A stretch of DNA of 54,757 bases. Origin: Betaproteobacteria bacterium UBA5582. GTDB lineage: Bacteria > Pseudomonadota > Gammaproteobacteria > Burkholderiales > Rhodocyclaceae. This document shows, in pieces, positions 43,806 through 52,342 of the stretch. A model generated the notes under the pieces. It was not told where the DNA came from, made no database searches, and saw only the letters and a program-made list of their open reading frames with translations. How positions within the stretch are numbered: the first letter of the stretch is position 1; every line of letters begins with the position of its first letter. The stretch is from contig DILW01000042.1 of NCBI GenBank assembly GCA_002425245.1, positions 1-54,757 on the forward strand, read 5' to 3'. A program made the translations under genes and the position numbers.

Positions 43806-44414
43806 GTGCAACGCGCCTACGACGAAAATCTGGCCACCAATCTTTACTTTGACCGGCACTTTGCGACCGACGCCGCAAAGATATTGCCGGGCGAGTATTT
43901 CGTATCCGGTCAGGGAAAACTGCTCGTCACCGTACTCGGTTCCTGCGTCGCTGCCTGCATTCGCGATGTCGATGCAGGTATCGGCGGGATGAATCATTTC
44001 ATGCTGCCCGATGACGGCGGGCGTGGCGAAACCGCGGGCACCTCGGCCCGCTACGGATCCTATGCGATGGAAGTGCTGATCAACCACCTGCTCAAGCTGG
44101 GGGCGCGGCGTAATCGTCTCGAAGCCAAGGTGTTTGGCGGCGGGGCCGTGATGGCTAGCCTGGCCAGCAGCAATGTCGGTGCGCGTAACGCCGAGTTCGT
44201 ACTAGGCTACCTGAAGACGGAAAAAATCCCGGTGGTGGCCAAGGATCTGCTCGATTCCTATCCACGCAAGGTTTACTACTTTTCGCAAAGCGGACGGGTC
44301 CTGGTCAAGAAGCTGCATCGCGTCCATAACGAGACCCTGTTCAGTCGTGAACGCGATTACAAGGCCAGACTGTCCGGGACGCCGATGGCCGGCGATGTGG
44401 AGCTGTTCATTTGA
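43806..44414 (+). CDS. cheD: Chemoreceptor glutamine deamidase CheD
   Basis: The 202-residue protein has the CheD catalytic Cys in LGSCVAACIRD and the His in GGMNHFMLP, plus KVFGGGAVM. CheD deamidates receptor glutamines and binds CheC or CheY phosphatases in some species. It begins at a GTG (43806) with AAAAGGAAA upstream. The C-terminal tail with basic residues (KKLHRVHNETLFSRERDYKA) is longer than in Thermotoga CheD and typical of proteobacteria. Confidence 0.95.
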   Translation: MQRAYDENLATNLYFDRHFATDAAKILPGEYFVSGQGKLLVTVLGSCVAACIRDVDAGIGGMNHFMLPDDGGRGETAGTSARYGSYAMEVLINHLLKLGARRNRLEAKVFGGGAVMASLASSNVGARNAEFVLGYLKTEKIPVVAKDLLDSYPRKVYYFSQSGRVLVKKLHRVHNETLFSRERDYKARLSGTPMAGDVELFI

Positions 44415-44442
44415 TGAGGACAATGGCTTTGGGTGGCTGCAG

Positions 44443-45510
44443 ATGAGCAAGATCCGGGTTCTAGTGGTTGATGATTCGGCGCTGATGCGCGGGCTGTTGA
44501 CTGCAATGATCAATGCTGCGCCCGATCTTGAGGTGGTTGGTGCGGCTCAGGATGCACAAAGCGCCCGGGATCTGATCAAGACACTCAATCCGGATGTGCT
44601 GACGCTTGATGTGCACATGCCAGGGATGGATGGCCTCGAGTTTCTGGAGCGGCTGATGCGATTGCGACCGATGCCGGTGGTCATGGTTTCATCCTATACC
44701 GGCGCAACCTCGGAAACCACGCTTCGGGCGCTAGAGCTCGGAGCGGTCGATTTCATTGGCAAACCGCGTACCGATGGTGCGCTGGCGATGGAAAACTATG
44801 CAGAAGATCTCGCCGACAAGATTCGTGCAGCGAAAAATGCGCGTGTGCGCGGATACAAATTTCCGGTCACACCCGCACCCACGGCCGGGCCCCGGTCAAC
44901 GCCGATGAGTACCGCGTCACCGGCAGCCGGTTCGGCCCTGGGAAATGGAAAGATCATCTTTCTCGGCGCCTCCACTGGCGGCACCGAGGCGATCAAGGAG
45001 TTTCTCCTGGGCATTCCGGCCAACTGTCCGCCGATATTGATCGTTCAGCACATGCCGGAAACCTTCACGGCCTCGTTCGCCAGGCGTCTGGACAGCCTTT
45101 GCGCGCCGCGCGTGCTTGAGGCCAGAGGGAACGAAAAAATCGAGCCGGGTACTGTCTACATCGCGCCGGGGCATTCCCACCTGCTAATCCGGCGCAGCGG
45201 AAATTCTTACGTCACCGAACTGTCCGCCGCCGAACCGGTGAACCGGCACCGGCCCTCGGTCGATGTGTTGTTTGATTCGGCGGCGCAGATTGTCGGTCGT
45301 CAGGCAGTGGGCGTCATTCTCACCGGTATGGGCAAGGATGGCGCGCAAGGCATGCTGCGTCTGCGTAATGCCGGTGCCCGTACCTTCGGCCAGGATGAGG
45401 CCAGCTGTGTGGTTTACGGAATGCCGCGTGAAGCGTTCCTGATCGGCGCGGTTGAGGAGCAGTGCGCCCTGGACGAGATGGCGCGCAAGGTCATGTCGGC
45501 CGTAAGGTAA
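44443..45510 (+). CDS. cheB: Chemotaxis response regulator methylesterase CheB
   Basis: The 355-residue enzyme has a receiver domain (RVLVVDDSALMRG, Asp in VLTLDVHMPGMDG), a Pro/Thr-rich linker and a methylesterase domain. The catalytic triad is visible: Ser in LGASTGGTEAIKE, His in VQHMPETFTASFARRL and Asp in GMGKDGAQGML. It removes methyl groups from receptors when phosphorylated by CheA. The ATG at 44443 gives the family N-terminus; the earlier ATG at 44347 lies inside cheD. Its ribosome site is weak. Confidence 0.96.
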   Translation: MSKIRVLVVDDSALMRGLLTAMINAAPDLEVVGAAQDAQSARDLIKTLNPDVLTLDVHMPGMDGLEFLERLMRLRPMPVVMVSSYTGATSETTLRALELGAVDFIGKPRTDGALAMENYAEDLADKIRAAKNARVRGYKFPVTPAPTAGPRSTPMSTASPAAGSALGNGKIIFLGASTGGTEAIKEFLLGIPANCPPILIVQHMPETFTASFARRLDSLCAPRVLEARGNEKIEPGTVYIAPGHSHLLIRRSGNSYVTELSAAEPVNRHRPSVDVLFDSAAQIVGRQAVGVILTGMGKDGAQGMLRLRNAGARTFGQDEASCVVYGMPREAFLIGAVEEQCALDEMARKVMSAVR

Positions 45511-45587
45511 TATTGTCCGGCAGGGCTTGCTGGAATCAACGAAAGTATTAAACTACTTAAATATTTGGTATTTTTTTGGGAATTGAA

Positions 45588-45893
45588 ATGCAGACGAGTG
45601 TCAAACAGGAAGCCGGGATCGCCACGATCAAGCTGGTCGGGCGTTTCGATTTCAACACGCATCGGGATTTTCGGACGGCCTACGAGCCCCTGATTGCCGA
45701 TTCGGCCTGCCAGGCCGTGACTGTCGATTTCAGCGGTGTCGACTATCTGGACAGCTCGGCACTGGGCATGTTGCTGATGTTGCGTGACAAGATGGGTGGT
45801 TGTGGCAAGGACGTCGTGCTCAGCGGCGTCCAGGGTAATGTCAGGCAGGTGCTTGAAATCGCCAATTTCAGCAAGTTGTTCCGCATCGTCTGA
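45588..45893 (+). CDS. STAS-domain protein (anti-sigma factor antagonist type)
   Basis: A 101-residue STAS protein: IATIKLVGRFDFNTHRDFRT, the phosphorylatable Ser in YLDSSALGMLLML, and the ending VRQVLEIANFSKLFRIV. Such proteins are switched by Ser phosphorylation by an HPK/anti-sigma kinase; no such kinase is adjacent. The 77-bp leader after cheB includes an AT-rich stretch (about 45545-45577), suggesting its own promoter. ATG 45588 is preferred over TTG 45576. Its place inside a che cluster is notable. Confidence 0.88.
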   Translation: MQTSVKQEAGIATIKLVGRFDFNTHRDFRTAYEPLIADSACQAVTVDFSGVDYLDSSALGMLLMLRDKMGGCGKDVVLSGVQGNVRQVLEIANFSKLFRIV

Positions 45894-45940
45894 GCGGTGA
45901 GCGGTCTTTTGCAGGTGCTTCAACAGACGAGGGGATGGGA

Positions 45941-46903
45941 ATGTCGGAATTACTGAAGAACATTGATGCACGCACCAAGCTTGCAGGTACCAACAAGCTT
46001 GAGATACTGCTTTTCTTTCTTGGTGTGGATCAACGAACCGGTCGTCGTGAAACCTACGGGATCAATGTCTTCAAGGTGCGTGAGGTGATGCGCACGCCAG
46101 TGATCACGGCGGCGCCCGATATGCCGCCTTCGGTCGAGGGTATGGTCAGCCTGCGCGGGGCCCTGGTGCCGGTGATCGACCTCGCCAAATACTCGGGTAT
46201 TGCTCCCGAGACGCCGCGCGAGATCATGATCGTTACCGAGTACAACGGGCATACCCAGGGTTTCCTGGTTGAGGGTGTGGATACCATCCTGCGCCTTGAC
46301 TGGAGCAAGATGCGGGTGCCGCCCGAGATGTTGACGGCGCAGACCGGCGGTCTGGTGACTGCCGTGACCGAACTCGAAGACAACCGGTTGGTGATGATGA
46401 TGGATGTCGAGAAGGTTCTGGCCGAAACGACCTCCATCGAAAACGAGATCATGTTCCGCAGCGTGGTCAAGGTTGACCGGCCGGATGTCACTGTTTTCTA
46501 TTGCGATGACTCCAGCGTGGCGCGCAAGCAGATCGAACGAACCCTGGAAGCCATGGGGGTGAAGGGCGTCAGTGCCGTCAATGGCCGGCAGATGTGGGAT
46601 GAGATGGAAAAGGTCGCTTCCTACGCAAAGTCGGTCGGTAAACCCGTATCGTCGCTGATCAACCTGATCCTGACCGACATCGAAATGCCGGAAATGGATG
46701 GCTATATTCTGACCAAGAAGATCAAGTCGGATCCACGTTTCGCCAATATCCCGGTGATCATGCACTCGTCGCTGTCCGGGATGTCCAACCAGAAGCTGGG
46801 TCAATCGGTTGGTGTCGACGAATATGTGCCCAAGTTCGAGCCGCAACGACTCTCCGAAACACTGATCCGTCGGCTGGGTGTCGATGAACCGGAAAAAGCC
46901 TGA
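45941..46903 (+). CDS. cheV: CheV chemotaxis protein (first copy)
   Basis: The 320-residue protein joins a CheW-like domain (YGINVFKVREVMRTPVITAA, GMVSLRGALVPVIDLAKY) to a receiver domain (FYCDDSSVARKQIERTL, Asp in LILTDIEMPEMDGYIL). CheV links receptors to CheA and may act as a phosphate sink. GAGGGGATGGGA lies upstream; ATG 45935 is two codons earlier and also possible. A second cheV follows after 14 bp. Confidence 0.94.
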   Translation: MSELLKNIDARTKLAGTNKLEILLFFLGVDQRTGRRETYGINVFKVREVMRTPVITAAPDMPPSVEGMVSLRGALVPVIDLAKYSGIAPETPREIMIVTEYNGHTQGFLVEGVDTILRLDWSKMRVPPEMLTAQTGGLVTAVTELEDNRLVMMMDVEKVLAETTSIENEIMFRSVVKVDRPDVTVFYCDDSSVARKQIERTLEAMGVKGVSAVNGRQMWDEMEKVASYAKSVGKPVSSLINLILTDIEMPEMDGYILTKKIKSDPRFANIPVIMHSSLSGMSNQKLGQSVGVDEYVPKFEPQRLSETLIRRLGVDEPEKA

Positions 46904-46917
46904 GGCTGGGAGCCAAG

Positions 46918-47856
46918 ATGAATCTGGTCGAAAACAAGAATCTGCTCGAAAGCGTTGATGCCCGGACTCGCCTGGCCGGGTCGAACAAGATGGAAATCCT
47001 GCTGTTCTCCCTCGGTACGCGCGAAATCTTCGGGATCAACGTGTTCAAGGTGCGCGAAGTCGGTCGTACCCCGCACATCACCAAGACGCCGAACATGCCG
47101 CGTGGTGTGGAAGGCTTGATCTCGCTGCGCGGCAACGTGATTCCGGTGCTCTCACTGGCCCCCTTCATGCAGCTCGAAGGTGTGCCGCCCGGTCTGGGCA
47201 AGACCATGATGGTCGCCGAATATTCCAAGCGGACGCTGGGTTTTCTCGTGCATGAAGTCGATCGCATCATCCGCGTCGACTGGGAGCGGGTGAAGGCGCC
47301 GGAAAGCGTGCTGACCGCCAACCATGGCCTGATCACCGCGGTCATCGAACTTGAGGGGGGCGGTCTGGTCTCCATCCTCGATGTCGAGCAGATCCTCGCC
47401 AATGCCTTTGGTGAAGCGCTGGTCATCGATATCCTGCCGGCCCGGGTCGATCCCGACACCAGTGTGTTCTTCGTTGACGATTCGATCGTTGCCCGGCGCA
47501 AGATTTCCGAGGTTCTCGACAAACTTGGCGTGCGTCACAAGCACGCCACCAACGGTCTCGAGGCGTGGACCCGCCTGCAGGGTATTGCTGCCCACGCGCA
47601 CCAGGTCGGCAGCAACATCCGTGACGAAATCCGCCTGATCCTGGTCGACGCCGAGATGCCGGAAATGGACGGTTACGTGCTCACCAAGAACATCAAGTCT
47701 GACCCCCGTTTCGAGGGCGTGCCGGTGGTCATGCACTCGTCGCTGTCTTCCGAGGCCAATCGGGCGATGGGCAAATCCGTCGGGGTCGATGCCTACGTGG
47801 CGAAATTCGATGCCGAGGCGCTCGCTGATACCCTGCGCCCACTGATTGAGCGTTAA
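46918..47856 (+). CDS. cheV: CheV chemotaxis protein (second copy)
   Basis: A 312-residue paralogue of the preceding gene with the same order: CheW-like domain (FGINVFKVREVGRTPHITKT, GLISLRGNVIPVLSLAPF) and receiver (FFVDDSIVARRKISEVL, Asp in LILVDAEMPEMDGYVL, then VMHSSLSSEANRAMGKSVGV). The two share the opening ENKNLLESVDARTRLAGSNK-type segment. The acidic pocket is intact in both. GGGAGCC precedes the ATG. Confidence 0.94.
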   Translation: MNLVENKNLLESVDARTRLAGSNKMEILLFSLGTREIFGINVFKVREVGRTPHITKTPNMPRGVEGLISLRGNVIPVLSLAPFMQLEGVPPGLGKTMMVAEYSKRTLGFLVHEVDRIIRVDWERVKAPESVLTANHGLITAVIELEGGGLVSILDVEQILANAFGEALVIDILPARVDPDTSVFFVDDSIVARRKISEVLDKLGVRHKHATNGLEAWTRLQGIAAHAHQVGSNIRDEIRLILVDAEMPEMDGYVLTKNIKSDPRFEGVPVVMHSSLSSEANRAMGKSVGVDAYVAKFDAEALADTLRPLIER

Positions 47857-47880
47857 CAAGAATGTCTATTGGAGTTTTGC

Positions 47881-48276
47881 ATGGCTGCTGATCCGAAAAC
47901 GCGGTTTCTGGTAGTGGACGATTTCTCGACCATGCGTCGTATCGTGCGCAATCTGCTCAAGGAGCTGGGCTTCACCAACGTGGACGAAGCCGAAGACGGG
48001 GCCATCGCCTTGCAGAAACTGCAGAACGGTGGATTCGAGTTCGTCGTCACTGACTGGAACATGCCGAACATGGATGGCCTGACCCTGCTGCAGACGATAC
48101 GGGCGACGCCGACGCTGAAGCATCTGCCGGTGCTGATGATCACTGCCGAAGCCAAGAAGGAAAACATCATCGCGGCCGCCCAGGCGGGCGCCAGCGGTTA
48201 TATCGTCAAGCCTTTCACCGCGGGAACCTTGTCCGAAAAACTGAACAAGATTTTTGAAAAATACGGTCAGGCCTGA
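47881..48276 (+). CDS. cheY: CheY chemotaxis response regulator (second copy, canonical)
   Basis: The 131-residue receiver is very close to enterobacterial CheY in sequence pattern: FLVVDDFSTMRRIVRNLLKE, the Asp in FVVTDWNMPNMDGLTLL, MITAEAKKENI and YIVKPFTAGTLSEKL. This is the likely motor switch regulator that binds FliM, and cheZ follows 11 bp downstream. The start is the ATG at 47881; a TTG at 47869 is in frame. Confidence 0.96.
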   Translation: MAADPKTRFLVVDDFSTMRRIVRNLLKELGFTNVDEAEDGAIALQKLQNGGFEFVVTDWNMPNMDGLTLLQTIRATPTLKHLPVLMITAEAKKENIIAAAQAGASGYIVKPFTAGTLSEKLNKIFEKYGQA

Positions 48277-48287
48277 GGGGAAGTTTC

Positions 48288-49100
48288 ATGTCCGCAAGTA
48301 ACGATTCCGCCGATCTCGAAGCACTGTTTGACTCGATTGCCACCGATTACCAACCGGCTCCGGCCCCGAAACCGGCGCCAGCGGCACCGGCCGGCGTGGG
48401 CGATAACGACGAACTGCAGGCCTTGTTCGACAGCGTCGCCGCCGAGAGCGCCTCGCTGGCGGCAGAGTCCACCCATGGCGACAACTGGCCGCAGCAGGAG
48501 GTGGTTTTCAACCGCATCGGCCAGATGGCGCGTGTCCTGCACGACACGCTCGGTCAGCTCGGCTATGACAAGTTGATCGAAAAGACCGTGTCGGCGCTCC
48601 CGGATGCCAAGGATCGCCTGGCCTACGTCGCCAATCTCACCGAGCAGGCGGCTTGTCGCGTGCTCAACGCGACCGACATCGCCGGTCCGCTGGTCGACGA
48701 CATGGAGAATCGCGCCCGCGATTTGGGGGCGTCCTGGGACAAGGTCTTCGCCAATCAGATGTCGCCGGCGGAGTTCAAGGCCTTGGCCGTGGAAACCCGG
48801 CAATTCCTCAACCAGCGACTGCCCGAGCAAACCCGGGCGACCCATGCGCAGCTGACCGAAATCATGATGGCGCAAGACTTTCAGGATTTGACCGGGCAGG
48901 TGATCAAGAAGATCGTTGGTCTGGCCCAGGAACTGGAGAGCGGCCTCATGGGGCTGCTGATCGAGGTCTTGCCTGAAGCCAGGAAAACAGAGGAAGTCAC
49001 CAGTCTGATGAACGGTCCGGTGGTTAACGCCGCCGGTCGCACCGATGTCGTGGTCAATCAGGAGCAGGTCGACGATCTGCTCGACAGCCTCGGCTTCTGA
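48288..49100 (+). CDS. cheZ: CheY-P phosphatase CheZ
   Basis: The 270-residue protein has the CheZ helical core with the catalytic Gln in AQDFQDLTGQVIKKIVGL and the C-terminal CheY-binding peptide QVDDLLDSLGF. The N-terminus carries two similar acidic motifs (DLEALFDSIA near residue 6 and DELQALFDSVA near residue 42). CheZ dephosphorylates CheY. It is directly after the canonical cheY and before the second cheA. Confidence 0.95.
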   Translation: MSASNDSADLEALFDSIATDYQPAPAPKPAPAAPAGVGDNDELQALFDSVAAESASLAAESTHGDNWPQQEVVFNRIGQMARVLHDTLGQLGYDKLIEKTVSALPDAKDRLAYVANLTEQAACRVLNATDIAGPLVDDMENRARDLGASWDKVFANQMSPAEFKALAVETRQFLNQRLPEQTRATHAQLTEIMMAQDFQDLTGQVIKKIVGLAQELESGLMGLLIEVLPEARKTEEVTSLMNGPVVNAAGRTDVVVNQEQVDDLLDSLGF

Positions 49101-49111
49101 GGAGAAAAGAA

Positions 49112-51022
49112 ATGAGCGATTTCTCGGGAATGGAGGATCTCCTGCAGGACTTCCTGCAGGAAGCCCACGATCTGCTGTCCGATGTGGACAACAAGCTTGT
49201 CGATCTGGAAAAGACGCCGGACGACAAGGGGCTTCTCAATGACATATTCCGTGGCTTCCACACCGTCAAGGGGGGCGCCGGCTTTCTCAACGCGACCGAG
49301 CTGGTGACGCTCTGTCACCTGACCGAGAATCTGTTCGATCGCCTGCGTAACGGTGAACTGGAACTGACCGCCGAGTTGATGGATGTCATCATGGATGCCA
49401 CCAAGGGCGTGCGCGAAATGTTCGGCGAGCTGGGGCAGGGAGTGCAGCCGCAACCAGCTGCCGCCCATGTCATTGCCGCCTTGCAGGGGGCTCTCAGCGG
49501 CGAGGCGCCGGCGCCCGTCGCGGCAGCCGTAGTCGAGCCGCCGCCCGCCCCGTCGGCATCGGCCGATACTTCGGCAGCTGCAGGTGAGCCGGACTGGGCC
49601 AGCCTGCAGGCGGCGATCACTGGTGAGCCGGTGAAGCCTGCGGCGGAGGGCGTGGTGATCACACGCGCCGAGACTGCTGCTGCCAAGCAGGCAGCCGCTG
49701 CTCCCGTTGCCGCGGCTGCCAAGGATGGTGCACCGTCGCCGTTTGGGCGTCGGGCCTCGGACCGGCCGGCTGCCACGGCCAGCAGTTCGCGTCGTGCCGA
49801 GGAGCGTGGTCGAGAAAACACCATTCGCGTAGACACCTCACGTCTCGACCAGGTGCTCAATCTTTCCGGTGAAATCGGTTTGACCAAGAACCGCCTCACC
49901 AGCCTGCGCGCCGACATCCTGGCCGGCAAGAGCGATCCGGAAACCCTGCATGCGCTCGATCAGGCGGTCAGCCAGCTCGATCTGCTGGTGTCGGACCTGC
50001 AGAATTCGGTGATGAAGACCCGGATGCAGCCGATCGGTCGCCTGTTCCAGAAGTATCCCCGCATTGCCCGCGATCTGGCCCGTCAGCTGGGCAAGGACGT
50101 CGAACTGGTGCTCGCCGGCGAAGAAACCGAAGTCGACAAGACGATGATCGAGGATCTGGCCGATCCGCTGATCCACCTGATCCGCAATGCCGTCGATCAC
50201 GGTGTCGAAATGCCCGACGAGCGTGCCGCCGCCGGCAAGCCGGCAAAGAGCCTGGTGCGCCTGGAGGCGCGTCAGGAAGGCGATCACATCGTCCTGATCA
50301 TCGCCGACGACGGCAAGGGTATGAGTGCCGAGCGCATCCGCGCCAAGGCCGTGGACAAGGGTCTGATTTCGGAAGAAGAGGCCAACACCCTCGACGAACG
50401 GCAGAGCCTGAACCTGATCTTCCTCCCTGGCTTCTCGACCAAGACCCAGATTTCGGACGTATCCGGCCGTGGCGTCGGCATGGATGTGGTCAAGACCAAT
50501 ATCCAGAAGCTCAACGGTTCGGTCGAGATTCGTTCGGAGCCTGGCAAGGGCTCGGTGTTCCTGATCTCGCTGCCGCTGACCCTGGCGATCCTGCCGGTGT
50601 TGCTGGTGCTGCTGGGCGATCAACCGTTTGCCCTGCCGCTGTCGCTGGTTCGCGAAATCCTGCCGATCGACCAGCAACGGGTCCAGGAAGTTGGTGGCAA
50701 GGAAACACTGGTGGTGCGCGGTGAAGTGCTGCCGGTAATCTCGCTGGCCAAGCTGCTGGGCTGGCCACGTGATCGTGCGCCCGAGTACGGTGTGTTCATG
50801 CAAACCGCGGAGCGCAGCTTCATTCTCGGGGTGGATAGTTTTGCCGGTCGCGACGACGCCGTCATCAAGTCGCTGGAAGACTTCAGGCCCAAGGGCGTGG
50901 CTGGCGTGACCACCCTCTCCAACGGGCAGATCGTGCTGATCCTCGACATGAAGGAGTTGTTGACCGATTACAGTCAGCACAACGATGGGGGTTTGGCCAT
51001 CCGCAACTTCGAGTTTTCCTGA
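49112..51022 (+). CDS. cheA: Chemotaxis histidine kinase CheA (second copy)
   Basis: The 636-residue kinase has P1 (His50 in FRGFHTVKGGAGFL), an Ala/Pro-rich linker without an obvious P2 domain, P3 (IRVDTSRLDQVLNLSGEIGL), P4 (HLIRNAVDHGVEMPDE, DVSGRGVGMDVVKTNI) and a P5 domain. It lacks the YGFF linker of the first CheA. It is next to the canonical cheY/cheZ, so it may be the main flagellar kinase while the first pairs with its own cheY and cheW; that split is inference. A strong terminator follows. Confidence 0.95.
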   Translation: MSDFSGMEDLLQDFLQEAHDLLSDVDNKLVDLEKTPDDKGLLNDIFRGFHTVKGGAGFLNATELVTLCHLTENLFDRLRNGELELTAELMDVIMDATKGVREMFGELGQGVQPQPAAAHVIAALQGALSGEAPAPVAAAVVEPPPAPSASADTSAAAGEPDWASLQAAITGEPVKPAAEGVVITRAETAAAKQAAAAPVAAAAKDGAPSPFGRRASDRPAATASSSRRAEERGRENTIRVDTSRLDQVLNLSGEIGLTKNRLTSLRADILAGKSDPETLHALDQAVSQLDLLVSDLQNSVMKTRMQPIGRLFQKYPRIARDLARQLGKDVELVLAGEETEVDKTMIEDLADPLIHLIRNAVDHGVEMPDERAAAGKPAKSLVRLEARQEGDHIVLIIADDGKGMSAERIRAKAVDKGLISEEEANTLDERQSLNLIFLPGFSTKTQISDVSGRGVGMDVVKTNIQKLNGSVEIRSEPGKGSVFLISLPLTLAILPVLLVLLGDQPFALPLSLVREILPIDQQRVQEVGGKETLVVRGEVLPVISLAKLLGWPRDRAPEYGVFMQTAERSFILGVDSFAGRDDAVIKSLEDFRPKGVAGVTTLSNGQIVLILDMKELLTDYSQHNDGGLAIRNFEFS

Positions 51023-51052
51023 TGGATTGAAGTCCTTTCCGGTCAACGAGTT

Positions 51053-51085
51053 AACGAGGGAGGCATTGCCTCCCTCGTTTTTTTT
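51053..51085 (+). terminator. Strong intrinsic terminator after the second cheA
   Basis: AACGAGGGAGGC and GCCTCCCTCGTT are exact 12-bp complements around an ATT loop, followed by T residues. It marks the end of the che transcript. Confidence 0.95.
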
Positions 51086-51154
51086 GAGGTTCTGCGTACT
51101 CTCATCGACTTAGCTGGTCTACCTCGAAACAAAATAAAAAACAAACGCTACCTA

Positions 51155-51182
51155 TTTAATTTGCTTGGTTTTTTTCTATAAT
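51155..51182 (+). promoter_or_regulatory. Possible promoter for flhBAF
   Basis: A perfect TATAAT (51177-51182) lies 27 bp before flhB in a notably AT-rich stretch (about 51125-51182). The best -35 at suitable distance is TTTAAT (51155-51160, 16-bp spacer), which is weak, so an activator may be needed. Confidence 0.4.
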
Positions 51183-51208
51183 AGGGCCAACCTGTTTAGA
51201 AAACGGCC

Positions 51209-52342
51209 ATGGCAGAAGAGAGCGATCTGGAGAAAACCGAGGAGCCTACCGGTAGGCGAATCGAGCAAGCTCGGGAAAAGGGGCAGATCCCCCAGTCCCG
51301 GGAGCTCGGTACGTTCATGGTGCTCATCGTTGCTGCCGCGACGCTATGGATGATGAGTGGCTGGTTCATGGGCAGGACGCTGGCGCTGACGCGCGATGCC
51401 TTCATGCCCGATGTCAGCCACATGCACGAGCCGGCGATGATGGTCACGCGCCTGGTGGATTTGTCCGCCGACGCCCTGTTTGTCTTTGCTCCCCTGTTTG
51501 CCCTGCTGGTGCTGGCTGCCCTCCTGCCGCCCTTCTTCCTCAACGCCTGGGTGTTTGCGCCGAATGCGCTGGTGCCCGATCTCAACCGCCTCAATCCCTT
51601 GTCGGGTCTCGGGCGGATGTTCTCCTGGAACAGCTTGATGGAGTTGGGCAAAGCCATCCTCAAGGCCTTGCTGGTGGGGGGCGTCGCCGTCCTGCTCATT
51701 TCCAGCCAGCGCGAGGAAATCTTCGGGCTGCTCGCCGAGCCGCTGGAAGCTGGAATTGCGCATGCCGGCCAGATGCTCCTGTTCGCCTTCCTGATCCTGG
51801 TGTTGTCCTTGCTCATCGTGGTCGCAGCCGATGTGCCCTTCCAGTTGTGGCACTACTACCACAAGCTGAAGATGACCAAGGAAGAGGTCAAGCAGGAAAT
51901 GAAGGAAATGATGGGCGATCCCTTCGTCAAGGGGCGGATACGCAGCCTGCAGATGCAGGCGGCCCGCCGGCGCATGATGCAGGCAGTACCGCAGGCCGAC
52001 GTGATCGTCACCAACCCGACCCACTACGCGGTTGCCCTGTCCTACAAGTCCGGCATGGCGGCGCCCAAGGTGGTGGCCAAGGGAACGGGCGCGATTGCCC
52101 TGAAGATACGCGAACTGGCCGCCGAGCACGGGGTGCCGATACTTGAGGCGCCGCCCCTGGCGCGGGCGCTCAACAAGCACGCCGAACTCGACAAGGAAAT
52201 CCCGGCCACCCTGTACAACGCGGTGGCCGAAGTGCTTGCCTACATCTATCAACTGGCCAACTGGCGTCAGGTCGGCGGGGCCTATCCGGTGCCGCCGCGG
52301 GATCTGCCCGTGCCGGCGGAACTGGTTCCGGAGGCGGCGTAA
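51209..52342 (+). CDS. flhB: Flagellar type III export protein FlhB
   Basis: The 377-residue protein starts EESDLEKTEEPTGRRIEQAR, has four membrane helices (for example FMVLIVAAATLWMMSGWFMG), and the cytoplasmic autocleavage site NPTH in DVIVTNPTHYAVALSYKSG. FlhB controls the export substrate switch from rod/hook to filament. It opens the flhB-flhA-flhF operon with no gap to flhA. Confidence 0.97.
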   Translation: MAEESDLEKTEEPTGRRIEQAREKGQIPQSRELGTFMVLIVAAATLWMMSGWFMGRTLALTRDAFMPDVSHMHEPAMMVTRLVDLSADALFVFAPLFALLVLAALLPPFFLNAWVFAPNALVPDLNRLNPLSGLGRMFSWNSLMELGKAILKALLVGGVAVLLISSQREEIFGLLAEPLEAGIAHAGQMLLFAFLILVLSLLIVVAADVPFQLWHYYHKLKMTKEEVKQEMKEMMGDPFVKGRIRSLQMQAARRRMMQAVPQADVIVTNPTHYAVALSYKSGMAAPKVVAKGTGAIALKIRELAAEHGVPILEAPPLARALNKHAELDKEIPATLYNAVAEVLAYIYQLANWRQVGGAYPVPPRDLPVPAELVPEAA

